A program made the position numbers and the translations under genes. The notes under the pieces are model-generated. The model had not been told where the DNA came from. It was given only the letters and a program-made list of their open reading frames with translations, and ran no database searches. From NCBI GenBank assembly GCA_019634955.1, contig JAHCAK010000005.1, positions 58,248-122,247 on the forward strand: a stretch of 64,000 nucleotides of DNA. The letters run 5' to 3'. Below are positions 1-7,415 of this stretch, in pieces (the first letter of the stretch is position 1; the number at the start of each line of letters is the position of its first letter). Source of the stretch: Burkholderiales bacterium. Its GTDB lineage: Bacteria > Pseudomonadota > Gammaproteobacteria > Burkholderiales > Usitatibacteraceae.

Positions 1-489
1 GAAGTCGCCGAAGCGGATGTGGTCGCACTGGACAACGATTCCGCCCGGCTCGGCCGGGTCCGCGAGAACCTGGACCGGCTGGGGCTGCGGGCGGCCCTTT
101 CGTGCGGGGACGCCGCCGATCCGCCATCCTGGTGGGATGGCCGGCCCTTCCAGCGCATCCTGCTCGATGCACCGTGCAGCGCTTCCGGGGTGGCCAGGCG
201 GCAACCGGACGTGCGCTGGAACCGCCGGCCCTCGGATCTCGCGAAGTTCGCCGCCCGGCAGGGCGAATTGCTCGACGGCGTGTGGCAAGTCCTTGAGAGT
301 AGTGGTAAATTGCTCTACGCGACCTGCTCGGTTTTCCGCGACGAGAACGAGTCCACGGTGGAGGCTTTTCTCGCGCGCCATCCCGATGCGCGCGCAGTTG
401 CGTTCCCATCCGGCTCGCCCGAGGGCGGCCGGCTACGACCCGACGACGATCACGATGGCTTCTTTTACGCCCTTCTGGAAAAGCGCTAG
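1..489 (+). CDS. rsmB: 16S rRNA (cytosine-967-C5)-methyltransferase RsmB, C-terminal part
   Basis: The frame is open from base 1, so the 5' part lies outside the window; 162 codons are visible. RsmB methylates C967 of 16S rRNA with SAM. The visible part is the end of the Rossmann methyltransferase domain. Motif IV, DAPCSASG, is at about 166-189 and motif VI, ATCSVFRDEN, starts near 319. Each contributes one of the two cysteines typical of RNA m5C methyltransferases (release and catalytic). The end, DGFFYALLEKR, fits the family. The RsmB assignment over other NOL1/NOP2/Sun members rests partly on the neighbours: rsmB-DUF4390-ntrY-ntrX is a known betaproteobacterial order. Confidence 0.9.
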   Translation, partial: EVAEADVVALDNDSARLGRVRENLDRLGLRAALSCGDAADPPSWWDGRPFQRILLDAPCSASGVARRQPDVRWNRRPSDLAKFAARQGELLDGVWQVLESSGKLLYATCSVFRDENESTVEAFLARHPDARAVAFPSGSPEGGRLRPDDDHDGFFYALLEKR

Positions 490-496
490 CGCCTGG

Positions 497-1042
497 ATGC
501 GCGCCGCGATGGCGGCGCTCGTGCTCGCGTCGCTCGCGCTCGCCGCGCCGGCCCGGGCGGAGGGCATCGAGCCGGTTCGCGCCAAGGTCGAGGCCACGCC
601 GGACGGCTACCGCCTCGACGCGCAATTCGACATCCGCTTCAGCCCGCGCCTCGAGGAGGCGGTGAACCGCGGCGTCGCGCTCTACTTCGTCGTCGACTTC
701 GAGCTCTCCAAGCCGCGCTGGTACTGGTTCGACGAGAAGCCGGTCCAGCTCACGCGCACCTACAAGATCACCTACACGCCGCTCCTGCGCCAGTACCGCC
801 TGTCATGGGGCGCGGCCTACCAGAACTTCTCGCGCTTCGAAGATGTCGTCGCGACCCTCGAGCACGTCCGCGGCTGGCCCGTGGCGGACACCGGCGCCCT
901 GCGCCGGCCGGGCGACTACCAGGCGGCCATCCGCATGCGGATGGACACGACCCAGCTGCCCAAACCCTTCCAACTCAACGCGGTCGCCTCGAGCGACTGG
1001 AACCTCGCCTCGGATTGGTATCGGTGGACCGTCAATCCATGA
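497..1042 (+). CDS. DUF4390 domain protein, exported
   Basis: A 181-residue protein beginning MRAAMAALVLASLALAAPARA, a signal peptide with an Ala-x-Ala cleavage site. The mature part (FSPRLEEAVNRGVALYFVVD, WYWFDEKPV, YQNFSRFEDVVATL) has the pattern of DUF4390, a family of unknown function usually found between rsmB and ntrY. I chose the ATG at 497, 7 bases after the rsmB stop, because the signal peptide follows directly. An in-frame ATG at 455 would add 14 residues and overlap rsmB; neither has a clear Shine-Dalgarno. The stop overlaps the next start (ATGA, 1039-1042), so translational coupling to the kinase is likely. A periplasmic role linked to the kinase sensor is possible but is only inference. 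Confidence 0.8.
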   Translation: MRAAMAALVLASLALAAPARAEGIEPVRAKVEATPDGYRLDAQFDIRFSPRLEEAVNRGVALYFVVDFELSKPRWYWFDEKPVQLTRTYKITYTPLLRQYRLSWGAAYQNFSRFEDVVATLEHVRGWPVADTGALRRPGDYQAAIRMRMDTTQLPKPFQLNAVASSDWNLASDWYRWTVNP

Positions 1043-3159
1043 GGCCGTTGATCCTGCTGTGCGTGGTGACGGGCGCAGGCCTCGTCTACCTGATGTCGCA
1101 GGCCTCGTCGAACACCGCGCTCTTCACGCAGAACTACCCCGCGCTCCTCGGCCTCGGCGGCCTGCTCTCGCTGGGCCTGATGCTGCTCATCGGCTACCAG
1201 CTCCTGGTGCTGCGCAGGAAGCTCAAGGAGCGCGTCTTCGGCTCCAAGCTCACGCTGCGCCTCATGGTGGTGTTCGCGCTCATGGCGCTCGTGCCCGGCG
1301 GTCTGGTCTACGCCATCTCCTTCCAGTTCCTGCAGAGCTCGATCGAGAGCTGGTTCGACGTGCGCATGGACAAGGCGCTCGAGGGCGGGCTCAACCTCGC
1401 GCGAAGCTCGCTCGACAGCTCGCTGCGCGAGCTCGGGCATAAGGCCGAGGGCATGGCCCAGTCGCTCGCCTCCGCCCAGGCCGTCGAACCGGCGACCCTG
1501 AGCCGCCTGCGCGAGCAGTACGGCGTCGAGGAGGCCACGCTCTACAACCAGCGCGGCAAGGTGATCGCCTTTGCCGGCACCGAGGCCACTGTCCTGCAGC
1601 CGGAAGTGCCCGGCCCGGGCGTGCTGCGCCAGATCCGCGCGCAGCAGCCCGTGCGCTCGATCGAGTCGATCCCGGACCGGGGCTTGTTCCTGCGCGTGAT
1701 CGTGCCGGTCAACGTGCTCACGATCGCGGAGGACATCCGCGTGCTCCAGTTGCTGCAGCGCGTGCCGGCCGCGGTGGCCCAGGATGCGCGCGTCGTCGAC
1801 CAGGGCTGGCGCGACTACCAGGAGCTCACCCTGGCCCGCGTGGGCCTCAAGCGCATCTTCGGGCTCACGCTCACGCTGGCGATGCTCCTCACGCTGTTCT
1901 CCTCGATCGCGCTCGCCTTCCTCCTGTCGGAGAGGCTCTCCGCGCCGCTGTCGGCGCTGGCGGAGGCCACGCGCGCCATCGCCAAGGGCGACTACTCGCG
2001 ACTCAACCCGGTCAGGAGCCGCGACGAGTTCGGCGTGCTCACGCAGTCCTTCAACACGATGACCCGCCAGATCGCGGACGCGACCGAGGCGATGGAGAGG
2101 AACCAGCAGCAGCTCGAGAACGCCAAGACGTACCTCGAGAGCATCCTTTCGAACCTCACCTCGGGCGTGCTCACCTTCGACGAGCGCCACTACCTGAAGA
2201 CGGTCAATGCGACCGCCTACGAAATCCTCGGCGTGCCGTCCGGCGCGTTCCACGGGCTGAAGCTCCAGGACTGGACCACGCACGTGGCCGCGGTGACGCC
2301 GTTCGCCGAGGTGGTGCTCCGGCACTTCTCCGCCGCGGCCGCACGGCAGTGGGAGCAGCAGCTCGAGTACCGGCGCCACGACGGCGCCCGCACGCTGCTC
2401 GTGCGCGGCACGCGCCTCGCCGCGCGCGGCGAGGCCGGCTACGTGGTCGTCTTCGACGACATCACCCATCTCGCGCAGGCGCAGCGCGACGCCGCCTGGG
2501 GCGAGGTCGCTCGCCGGCTCGCCCACGAGATCAAGAACCCGCTCACGCCGATCCAGCTGTCGGCCGAGCGCCTGCAGCACAAGCTGCTGCAGAAGCTTCC
2601 GGAAATGGATGCCGAGGTCCTCAAGCGGGCGACCGGCACCATCGTGAACCAGGTCACCGCGCTCAAGGGCATGGTCGACGACTTCAGCCAGTACGCCCGC
2701 GCCTCCCGCATGACCGCGGAGGAGGTATCGCTCAACGACCTGGTTCGCGAGGTGCTGGTGCTCTACGAATCGATGGGCGTGCCCATCGAGCCGCACCTTT
2801 CCGAGAACCTCCCGCGCGTCGCGGCCGACCCCGCGCTGCTGCGGCAGGTGCTCCACAACCTCATCCAGAACGCCATCGACGCGCTCGCGGGATCGGAGCA
2901 CCCGCGCATCATCGTGAGCTCGGCGCTCGGGGGCGAGGGCATCACCCTCTCGGTGCGGGACAACGGCGCCGGCATCGCGGATGCGATGCTCGGCCGCATC
3001 TTCGAACCCTACGTCACCACCAAGCCCAAGGGCACCGGCCTCGGCCTCGCGATCGTGAAGAAGATCGTGGACGAGCACCACGGCCACATCGTGGTCGAGA
3101 ACGTGAAGCCCCACGGCGCGCACGTGAGCATCGTCCTGCCATTGCGCGAAGCGGCCTAG
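1039..3159 (+). CDS. ntrY: NtrY-type membrane sensor histidine kinase
   Basis: A 706-residue sensor kinase. The N-terminus has several hydrophobic segments (about residues 3-20, 34-55 and 75-95), then an extracytoplasmic region, a further membrane helix near residues 270-295, a HAMP linker (about 293-355), a PAS domain (about 365-470), and the HisKA and HATPase domains. The H box is RLAHEIKNPLTPIQ with phosphoacceptor His at residue 496. The N box (LIQNAIDAL), DNGAGI and GTGLGLAIVKK are intact, so the kinase should be active. It overlaps the DUF4390 gene by 4 bases and is followed 13 bases later by its response regulator. NtrY proteins sense nitrogen or redox cues in some bacteria; the signal here cannot be read from sequence. 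Confidence 0.88.
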   Translation: MRPLILLCVVTGAGLVYLMSQASSNTALFTQNYPALLGLGGLLSLGLMLLIGYQLLVLRRKLKERVFGSKLTLRLMVVFALMALVPGGLVYAISFQFLQSSIESWFDVRMDKALEGGLNLARSSLDSSLRELGHKAEGMAQSLASAQAVEPATLSRLREQYGVEEATLYNQRGKVIAFAGTEATVLQPEVPGPGVLRQIRAQQPVRSIESIPDRGLFLRVIVPVNVLTIAEDIRVLQLLQRVPAAVAQDARVVDQGWRDYQELTLARVGLKRIFGLTLTLAMLLTLFSSIALAFLLSERLSAPLSALAEATRAIAKGDYSRLNPVRSRDEFGVLTQSFNTMTRQIADATEAMERNQQQLENAKTYLESILSNLTSGVLTFDERHYLKTVNATAYEILGVPSGAFHGLKLQDWTTHVAAVTPFAEVVLRHFSAAAARQWEQQLEYRRHDGARTLLVRGTRLAARGEAGYVVVFDDITHLAQAQRDAAWGEVARRLAHEIKNPLTPIQLSAERLQHKLLQKLPEMDAEVLKRATGTIVNQVTALKGMVDDFSQYARASRMTAEEVSLNDLVREVLVLYESMGVPIEPHLSENLPRVAADPALLRQVLHNLIQNAIDALAGSEHPRIIVSSALGGEGITLSVRDNGAGIADAMLGRIFEPYVTTKPKGTGLGLAIVKKIVDEHHGHIVVENVKPHGAHVSIVLPLREAA

Positions 3160-3172
3160 CGCTCCTTTCCCC

Positions 3173-4456
3173 ATGACGGCCAACCAGATCATGGTCGTGG
3201 ATGACGAGGTCGGCATCCGCGAGCTGCTCTTCGAGATCCTGCGCGACGAGGGCTATGGCGTTCGCCTCGCGGAGAACGCCCAGACGGCGCGCACGCTGCG
3301 GCGCGAGATGCGGCCGGACCTGGTGCTCCTGGACATCTGGATGCCCGACACCGACGGCATCACGCTCCTCAAGGAGTGGGCCGGCGCGGGGCTGCTCACG
3401 ATGCCCGTGGTGATGATGTCCGGGCACGGGACGATCGACTCGGCGGTCGAGGCCACGCGCATCGGCGCGTTCGACTTCCTCGAGAAGCCCATAAGCCTGC
3501 CGAAGCTTCTCGCGACGGTAGGCAAGGCGCTGGCCGGGGGGCGGTCGTTGCCGCGCGCCGGCCTCACCATGGCCCAGATGGGCAAGGCACGGATCATCCA
3601 GGAGCTGCGCCAGCGGCTCGACCAGGTTGGCCGGTTGCGCACGCCGGTGCTCCTCGTGGGGGAGCCGGGCTGCGGCTTCGAGGTCGCGGCCCGCCATCTC
3701 CACCTTCCCAATACGCCGTGGGTGGCCCCGGACGAGGCCGAGTGGCTGGCGGCAAACGCCTTCGGGCCCCTGAACGAGGCCAGGGACGGGACCCTGTTCA
3801 TCGCCGACCTGTGTGCGCTCACGCGCGCCGAGCAAAAGGGCCTCGCGCAGCTCGTGGCGAAGCTGGAGAAGTTCAACGTCCGGCTGGTGTGCGCCGCCCC
3901 GGGGCCGCTCGCCGCGATGGTCGAGGACGGGTCCTTCGACCCGGCGCTCTACCACCAGCTTTCCGGGCTCACGATCCGCGTGCCGTCGATCGCCGAGCAC
4001 GCCGAGGACGTGCCGGACCTCGCCACGAGCCTGCTCACGACGCTCGTCGACGCGAACGAGGTGCCGCTGCGCGTACTCACCGTAGGCGCGCAGAACGCGC
4101 TGCGCAACCTCGACTGGCACGGCAATCTTCCCGTCCTGCAGAACGCGGTGAAGACGCTCGCCCTCACGGCGCTGGGGCCGGAGATCGGCGGCGAGGACGT
4201 GGCGCGCGTCGCCCGGGAGTTCTCCCTCGCGCCCCGCGACCAGCCTTCGGCCGAGGTGGGCGTTTCGCTCGACATGCCGCTTCGCGAGGCGCGGGAGCAG
4301 TTCGAGCGCCAGTACTTCATGCACCACATCCGCCGCGAGGACGGCAACATGTCGCGCGTGGCCGAGCGTGTCGGCCTGGAGCGCACGCACCTCTACCGCA
4401 AGCTGAAGCAGCTGGGCATCCGCCCCTCCTCGCGGGGAGAGGATCCCGCCGCCTAG
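3173..4456 (+). CDS. ntrX: NtrX-type response regulator with degenerate AAA+ domain
   Basis: A 427-residue partner of the upstream kinase. Residues 5-120 form a receiver domain with Asp54 (VLLDIW) and Lys105 (EKP). Residues about 155-350 follow the sigma-54 activator AAA+ fold but have lost its key residues. Walker A reads GEPGCGFE instead of G-E-x-G-x-G-K-E, Walker B reads GTLFIADL instead of GTLFLDE, no GAFTGA loop is present, and the arginine-finger positions (ALYHQL, IAEHAED) are not arginine. Residues 370-415 are a Fis-type helix-turn-helix (GNMSRVAERVGLERTHLYRK). It probably binds DNA but cannot hydrolyse ATP or open sigma-54 promoters, so a sigma-54-independent role is inferred. Its TAG stop interleaves with the opposing gene's stop in a CTAG. 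Confidence 0.85.
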   Translation: MTANQIMVVDDEVGIRELLFEILRDEGYGVRLAENAQTARTLRREMRPDLVLLDIWMPDTDGITLLKEWAGAGLLTMPVVMMSGHGTIDSAVEATRIGAFDFLEKPISLPKLLATVGKALAGGRSLPRAGLTMAQMGKARIIQELRQRLDQVGRLRTPVLLVGEPGCGFEVAARHLHLPNTPWVAPDEAEWLAANAFGPLNEARDGTLFIADLCALTRAEQKGLAQLVAKLEKFNVRLVCAAPGPLAAMVEDGSFDPALYHQLSGLTIRVPSIAEHAEDVPDLATSLLTTLVDANEVPLRVLTVGAQNALRNLDWHGNLPVLQNAVKTLALTALGPEIGGEDVARVAREFSLAPRDQPSAEVGVSLDMPLREAREQFERQYFMHHIRREDGNMSRVAERVGLERTHLYRKLKQLGIRPSSRGEDPAA

Positions 4457-5415
4457 GCGCCCGGGCGCGCCTCGATGCGCCCCAGCCGGACGGCCGTGAG
4501 CCCGGTCTTCACGTTGTTGGGCACCGGCATCACGAGCACGCAGCCGTCGTAGGGCGCGCGCACCGTCTCGTCGCCGTCGTAGGCGATCACGTCGCCGGCG
4601 CGCGGCACCACTTCCATGCCGGAGAACGCCCGCGCGAAGCGGAAGGCGGGCGTCTTCGCCACCACCGCCTCGGTCACGCGCACGAGGCGCTGCGGCGGCG
4701 GCGGCTCGCGGCCGATCTCGCGTGCGCAGAGTTCGGCGTCGACCATGTCCAGGTGGCGCAGGAATCGCCACGTCGTCTGCCAGGCCACGTGCTCGGCGGC
4801 GCGCTCCCAGTGCTGCCCGCACTCGACCAGCAGGGCGTTCTTCGGGCTGGCGGGGTCGCCGAAGCCCTTGAAGTCGCGCATGCGCGTGCCGTTCGCGTGG
4901 CCCTCGTCGCTCACGATGTCCCGCGGGATCGCCACGTCGAAGGCGAACCCGATGCCCTTGGCGAGCGGCCCGCAGATCATGACGGGAGGGCTGGGCTCGA
5001 GCATGGAGTGGATGTCCAGCAGGTAGTCGGCGGCCTCGACGAAGGGGCGCAGCTGCCTTGCTCGCCGCAGTTCGACGCTGTCCCGCGGCCCGTCGAGCGT
5101 CTGCTCGTTCCAGACGCGGTTGAAGTCCTCGTCCACGAAGCGCGTCGCGTAGGGCTGCTTCGGGTCGAACCGCGAGAAGGCCTCGACGTTCGCGAAGGAG
5201 AGCGTGAGCGTGCCGCGCGAGGGGCGCACGGCCATCTCCAGCAGTCTCGCCACCGTGATCGCGCCGCAAATCTCGTTGCCGTGGGTGATCGCGTTCACCA
5301 TCACGTGCGGGCCGGGCCGGCCGCTCTCGAAGGTGTGGACGAAGTCCACGCCGGTGGCGGAACTGCGGTACGCCTCGATGTCGGGCGCGGAGAGTTCGAT
5401 CGGGATCTGGCTCAT
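4453..5415 (-). CDS. succinylglutamate desuccinylase/aspartoacylase family zinc hydrolase
   Basis: A 320-residue protein of the AstE/AspA branch of the M14 zinc carboxypeptidase fold, which removes acyl groups from N-acyl glutamate or aspartate. Zinc ligands are visible as HGNE (His45, Glu48) and DIHS (His136). DEDFNR near residue 100 carries the substrate-carboxylate-binding Asn-Arg pair, and LLVECGQHWE holds the likely catalytic Glu. A C-terminal beta domain (YDGDETVRAPYDGCVLVMPV) follows. It is the last gene of the transporter operon, 3 bases after the N-formylglutamate amidohydrolase stop. N-succinylglutamate, N-acetylaspartate and related acyl amino acids are all possible substrates; no other ast gene is nearby, so arginine catabolism is not supported by context. 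Confidence 0.8.
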   Translation of the reverse strand: MSQIPIELSAPDIEAYRSSATGVDFVHTFESGRPGPHVMVNAITHGNEICGAITVARLLEMAVRPSRGTLTLSFANVEAFSRFDPKQPYATRFVDEDFNRVWNEQTLDGPRDSVELRRARQLRPFVEAADYLLDIHSMLEPSPPVMICGPLAKGIGFAFDVAIPRDIVSDEGHANGTRMRDFKGFGDPASPKNALLVECGQHWERAAEHVAWQTTWRFLRHLDMVDAELCAREIGREPPPPQRLVRVTEAVVAKTPAFRFARAFSGMEVVPRAGDVIAYDGDETVRAPYDGCVLVMPVPNNVKTGLTAVRLGRIEARPGA

Positions 5416-5418
5416 GGG

Positions 5419-6399
5419 TCAGTGCTCGTCGTGGGGGCGGTGGGGAGGGTGCCCGCCGCCGTGGTCATGGTCGTGGCCGTGCCCGTGGTGATGATGGCCA
5501 CAGTGCGAATGGTCGTGCCCGTGGTCGTGGCCGGCCGCGCAGCGGTGCGAGCCGCGCTCGGCCGCATAGCCGCAGACCGCCTTCACCAGCCGCTCGATGT
5601 CGCGCGCAAGACGGGCGAATCCCGGTGACCTGGCGCCGGTGCGCTCGTCCATGTACAGCCTGCGGTTGACCTCGACCTGCAGGCTGTGGCGGCCGGCGGC
5701 GGGGTCGGAGAACGCGCGCACCAGCTCCACGCCCTTGTAGGGGTCGTTCACCTTGACCTCGTAGCCCATGCCCGAGAGCGCCTCGGCGACGAAGGCCGTG
5801 AAAGCCGGCTCGCACGTGGTGCCGTCGCGGTCGCCCAGCACGAAGTCGGGGCGGGACTTGCCGGGACCTTCCTCGGAGATGACGCTGCTCAGGGCGGGCA
5901 TCGAGTGGCAATTGAGGTGCCACACGGCGCCGAAGTGGTCATGCGTCTCGTCGAGCGCGTCCTTGACGGCCTTCTGGTAGGGCTGGTGGTAGGCGGTGAT
6001 GCGCCGGCGGACCTCCTCCACGGTGAGCTTGCGGTCGTAGATCGGCTCGCCGGAGTCGAGCACGCGCCAGATGAGGCCGATGCCGAGCGCCGTCTTGCGA
6101 CCAGCCGCAGCGGGACCGGGCCATGGCGCGTCGAGCAGCGCGGTGTCCATGTCGAGGACCGAGCGGTTCGGGTCGATGTACGACCGCGGGAAGCGCGCGC
6201 CGAGCAGCAGCGCGCCGAGCCGCGGGCCGCATCCGTAGAGCTCGTCCACGAAGGCGTCTTCGGCCTGGCGCAGCTTGGCCATCGGCACTGCCGGCCGGAA
6301 GTCTTCCGGGTAGTCGGTGCCGCTGTGCGGCGAGTCGAGGACGACGGGGACGCGGTCCCCGGGAGGGTCGATGCGGAAGAAGGCGGGATGGGCGTTCAT
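5419..6399 (-). CDS. hutG: N-formylglutamate amidohydrolase with histidine-rich C-terminal tail
   Basis: A 326-residue protein. The first 280 or so residues match the N-formylglutamate amidohydrolase (HutG2-type deformylase) family: PVVLDSPHSGTDYP at the N-terminus, FPRSYIDPNRSVLDMD, WHLNCHSMPAL and LQVEVNRRLYMDE. The family hydrolyses N-formyl-L-glutamate to glutamate and formate. The last 43 residues contain 18 histidines (runs of HDH, GHHHHGHGHDHDH), which is not part of the usual domain and looks like a zinc or nickel binding tail. The start at 6399 overlaps the upstream ATPase stop as ATGA. No other hut gene is nearby, so the substrate may be another N-acyl amino acid delivered by the importer; the gene symbol reflects family only. 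Confidence 0.82.
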   Translation of the reverse strand: MNAHPAFFRIDPPGDRVPVVLDSPHSGTDYPEDFRPAVPMAKLRQAEDAFVDELYGCGPRLGALLLGARFPRSYIDPNRSVLDMDTALLDAPWPGPAAAGRKTALGIGLIWRVLDSGEPIYDRKLTVEEVRRRITAYHQPYQKAVKDALDETHDHFGAVWHLNCHSMPALSSVISEEGPGKSRPDFVLGDRDGTTCEPAFTAFVAEALSGMGYEVKVNDPYKGVELVRAFSDPAAGRHSLQVEVNRRLYMDERTGARSPGFARLARDIERLVKAVCGYAAERGSHRCAAGHDHGHDHSHCGHHHHGHGHDHDHGGGHPPHRPHDEH

Positions 6400-7415
6400 G
6401 GCGTGTCGTTCAGGTGGCAGGCCGAGTGGTGGCCGGGGGCGATCTCGCGAAGCGCAGGCGCCTCGGCCTGGCAGCGCGCCGTCGCGTGCGGGCATCGCGG
6501 GTGGAAGTGGCAGCCCCTCGGCGGGTCGAGGGGCGAGGGGATCTCGCCCTTGATGGGGACGTAGGCCCGCTTGGTCGCCTCGAGCCGCGGGACCTCGGCG
6601 AGCAGCGCCTGCGTGTAGGGGTGGTTCGGGCGCGCGAAGACCTCGTCGGTGGCCGCAGACTCGACGACACGGCCGAGGTACATGATCACGACGCGGTCCG
6701 ACAGGTGGCGCACGACACCCAGGTCGTGGCTGATGAAAAGGTAGGTGAGGCCGAACTCCTCGCGCAGCCGGATGAAAAGGTTGAGCACCTGCGCCTGGAT
6801 GGACACGTCGAGCGCGGCCACGGCCTCGTCGCACACGAGGAAGCGCGGCTTCACGGCGAGCGCGCGGGCGATGCCGATGCGGCTCCTCTGGCCCCCGGAG
6901 AACTGGTGCGGGAAGCGGCGCGCGAGGCTCGCGTCGAGGCCCACGTGCCCCATGATCTCGGCGACGTAGCCGTCGCGCCCGGCCGGCGGCACCAGGCCGT
7001 GGACCACGGGCGCCTCGCCGATCACGTCGACGATGCGCATGCGCGGGTTGAGGGAGGCGAAGGGGTCCTGGAAGATCATCTGCACGGCCAGGCGCTCGGC
7101 GCGCGCGGCGGGCGCGTCGAATTCGGCGTAGGGGCGTCCCTTCCACAGGCGCTCGCCCTCGCTCGGCTCGAGGATGCGCGAGACGATGCGTCCCAGCGTG
7201 GACTTCCCGCATCCCGACTCGCCCACGAGGCCCACGACCTCGCCGCTCGCCACCGAGAGGTCGACGCGGTCGAGCGCGTGAACCGTCTGCGCGGCCTGCC
7301 CCGCGCCCAGGCGCGCCGCGATGCGCGAGGCGAGGTCGAGGCGCGCGGTGAAGCGCTTCGAGACGCCGCGAAGCTCGAGCAGCGGCCCGGGCGATGTCGG
7401 GGTCGCGGCACTCAT
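6396..7415 (-). CDS. dipeptide/oligopeptide-type ABC transporter ATP-binding protein (DppF/OppF-like)
   Basis: A 339-residue ATPase, the second of the pair that powers the importer encoded upstream. Walker [12 protein letters not shown], signature [14 protein letters not shown] and Walker [13 protein letters not shown] are intact. The C-terminal OppF-type extension carries the conserved proline/cysteine segment ([16 protein letters not shown]) that holds an Fe-S cluster in some family members. The start overlaps the glycosyltransferase stop by 4 bases and the end overlaps the amidohydrolase start by 4 bases. The DppF gene is separated from the DppD gene by two glycosyltransferase genes, which is unusual because the two ATPase genes normally sit side by side. 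Confidence 0.9.
   Translation of the reverse strand: MSAATPTSPGPLLELRGVSKRFTARLDLASRIAARLGAGQAAQTVHALDRVDLSVASGEVVGLVGESGCGKSTLGRIVSRILEPSEGERLWKGRPYAEFDAPAARAERLAVQMIFQDPFASLNPRMRIVDVIGEAPVVHGLVPPAGRDGYVAEIMGHVGLDASLARRFPHQFSGGQRSRIGIARALAVKPRFLVCDEAVAALDVSIQAQVLNLFIRLREEFGLTYLFISHDLGVVRHLSDRVVIMYLGRVVESAATDEVFARPNHPYTQALLAEVPRLEATKRAYVPIKGEIPSPLDPPRGCHFHPRCPHATARCQAEAPALREIAPGHHSACHLNDTP

Noticed and set aside
916..3216. Long minus-strand open frame (766 codons) opposite ntrY
   Set aside because: It is a GC-rich shadow of the kinase gene: its product is full of Arg, Ala and His with no domain, while the plus frame has complete kinase motifs.
5419..5560. The CAT/CAC-rich stretch as a DNA repeat or CRISPR-like array
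   Set aside because: It is simply the coding sequence of the histidine-rich tail; units are irregular and there are no spacers.
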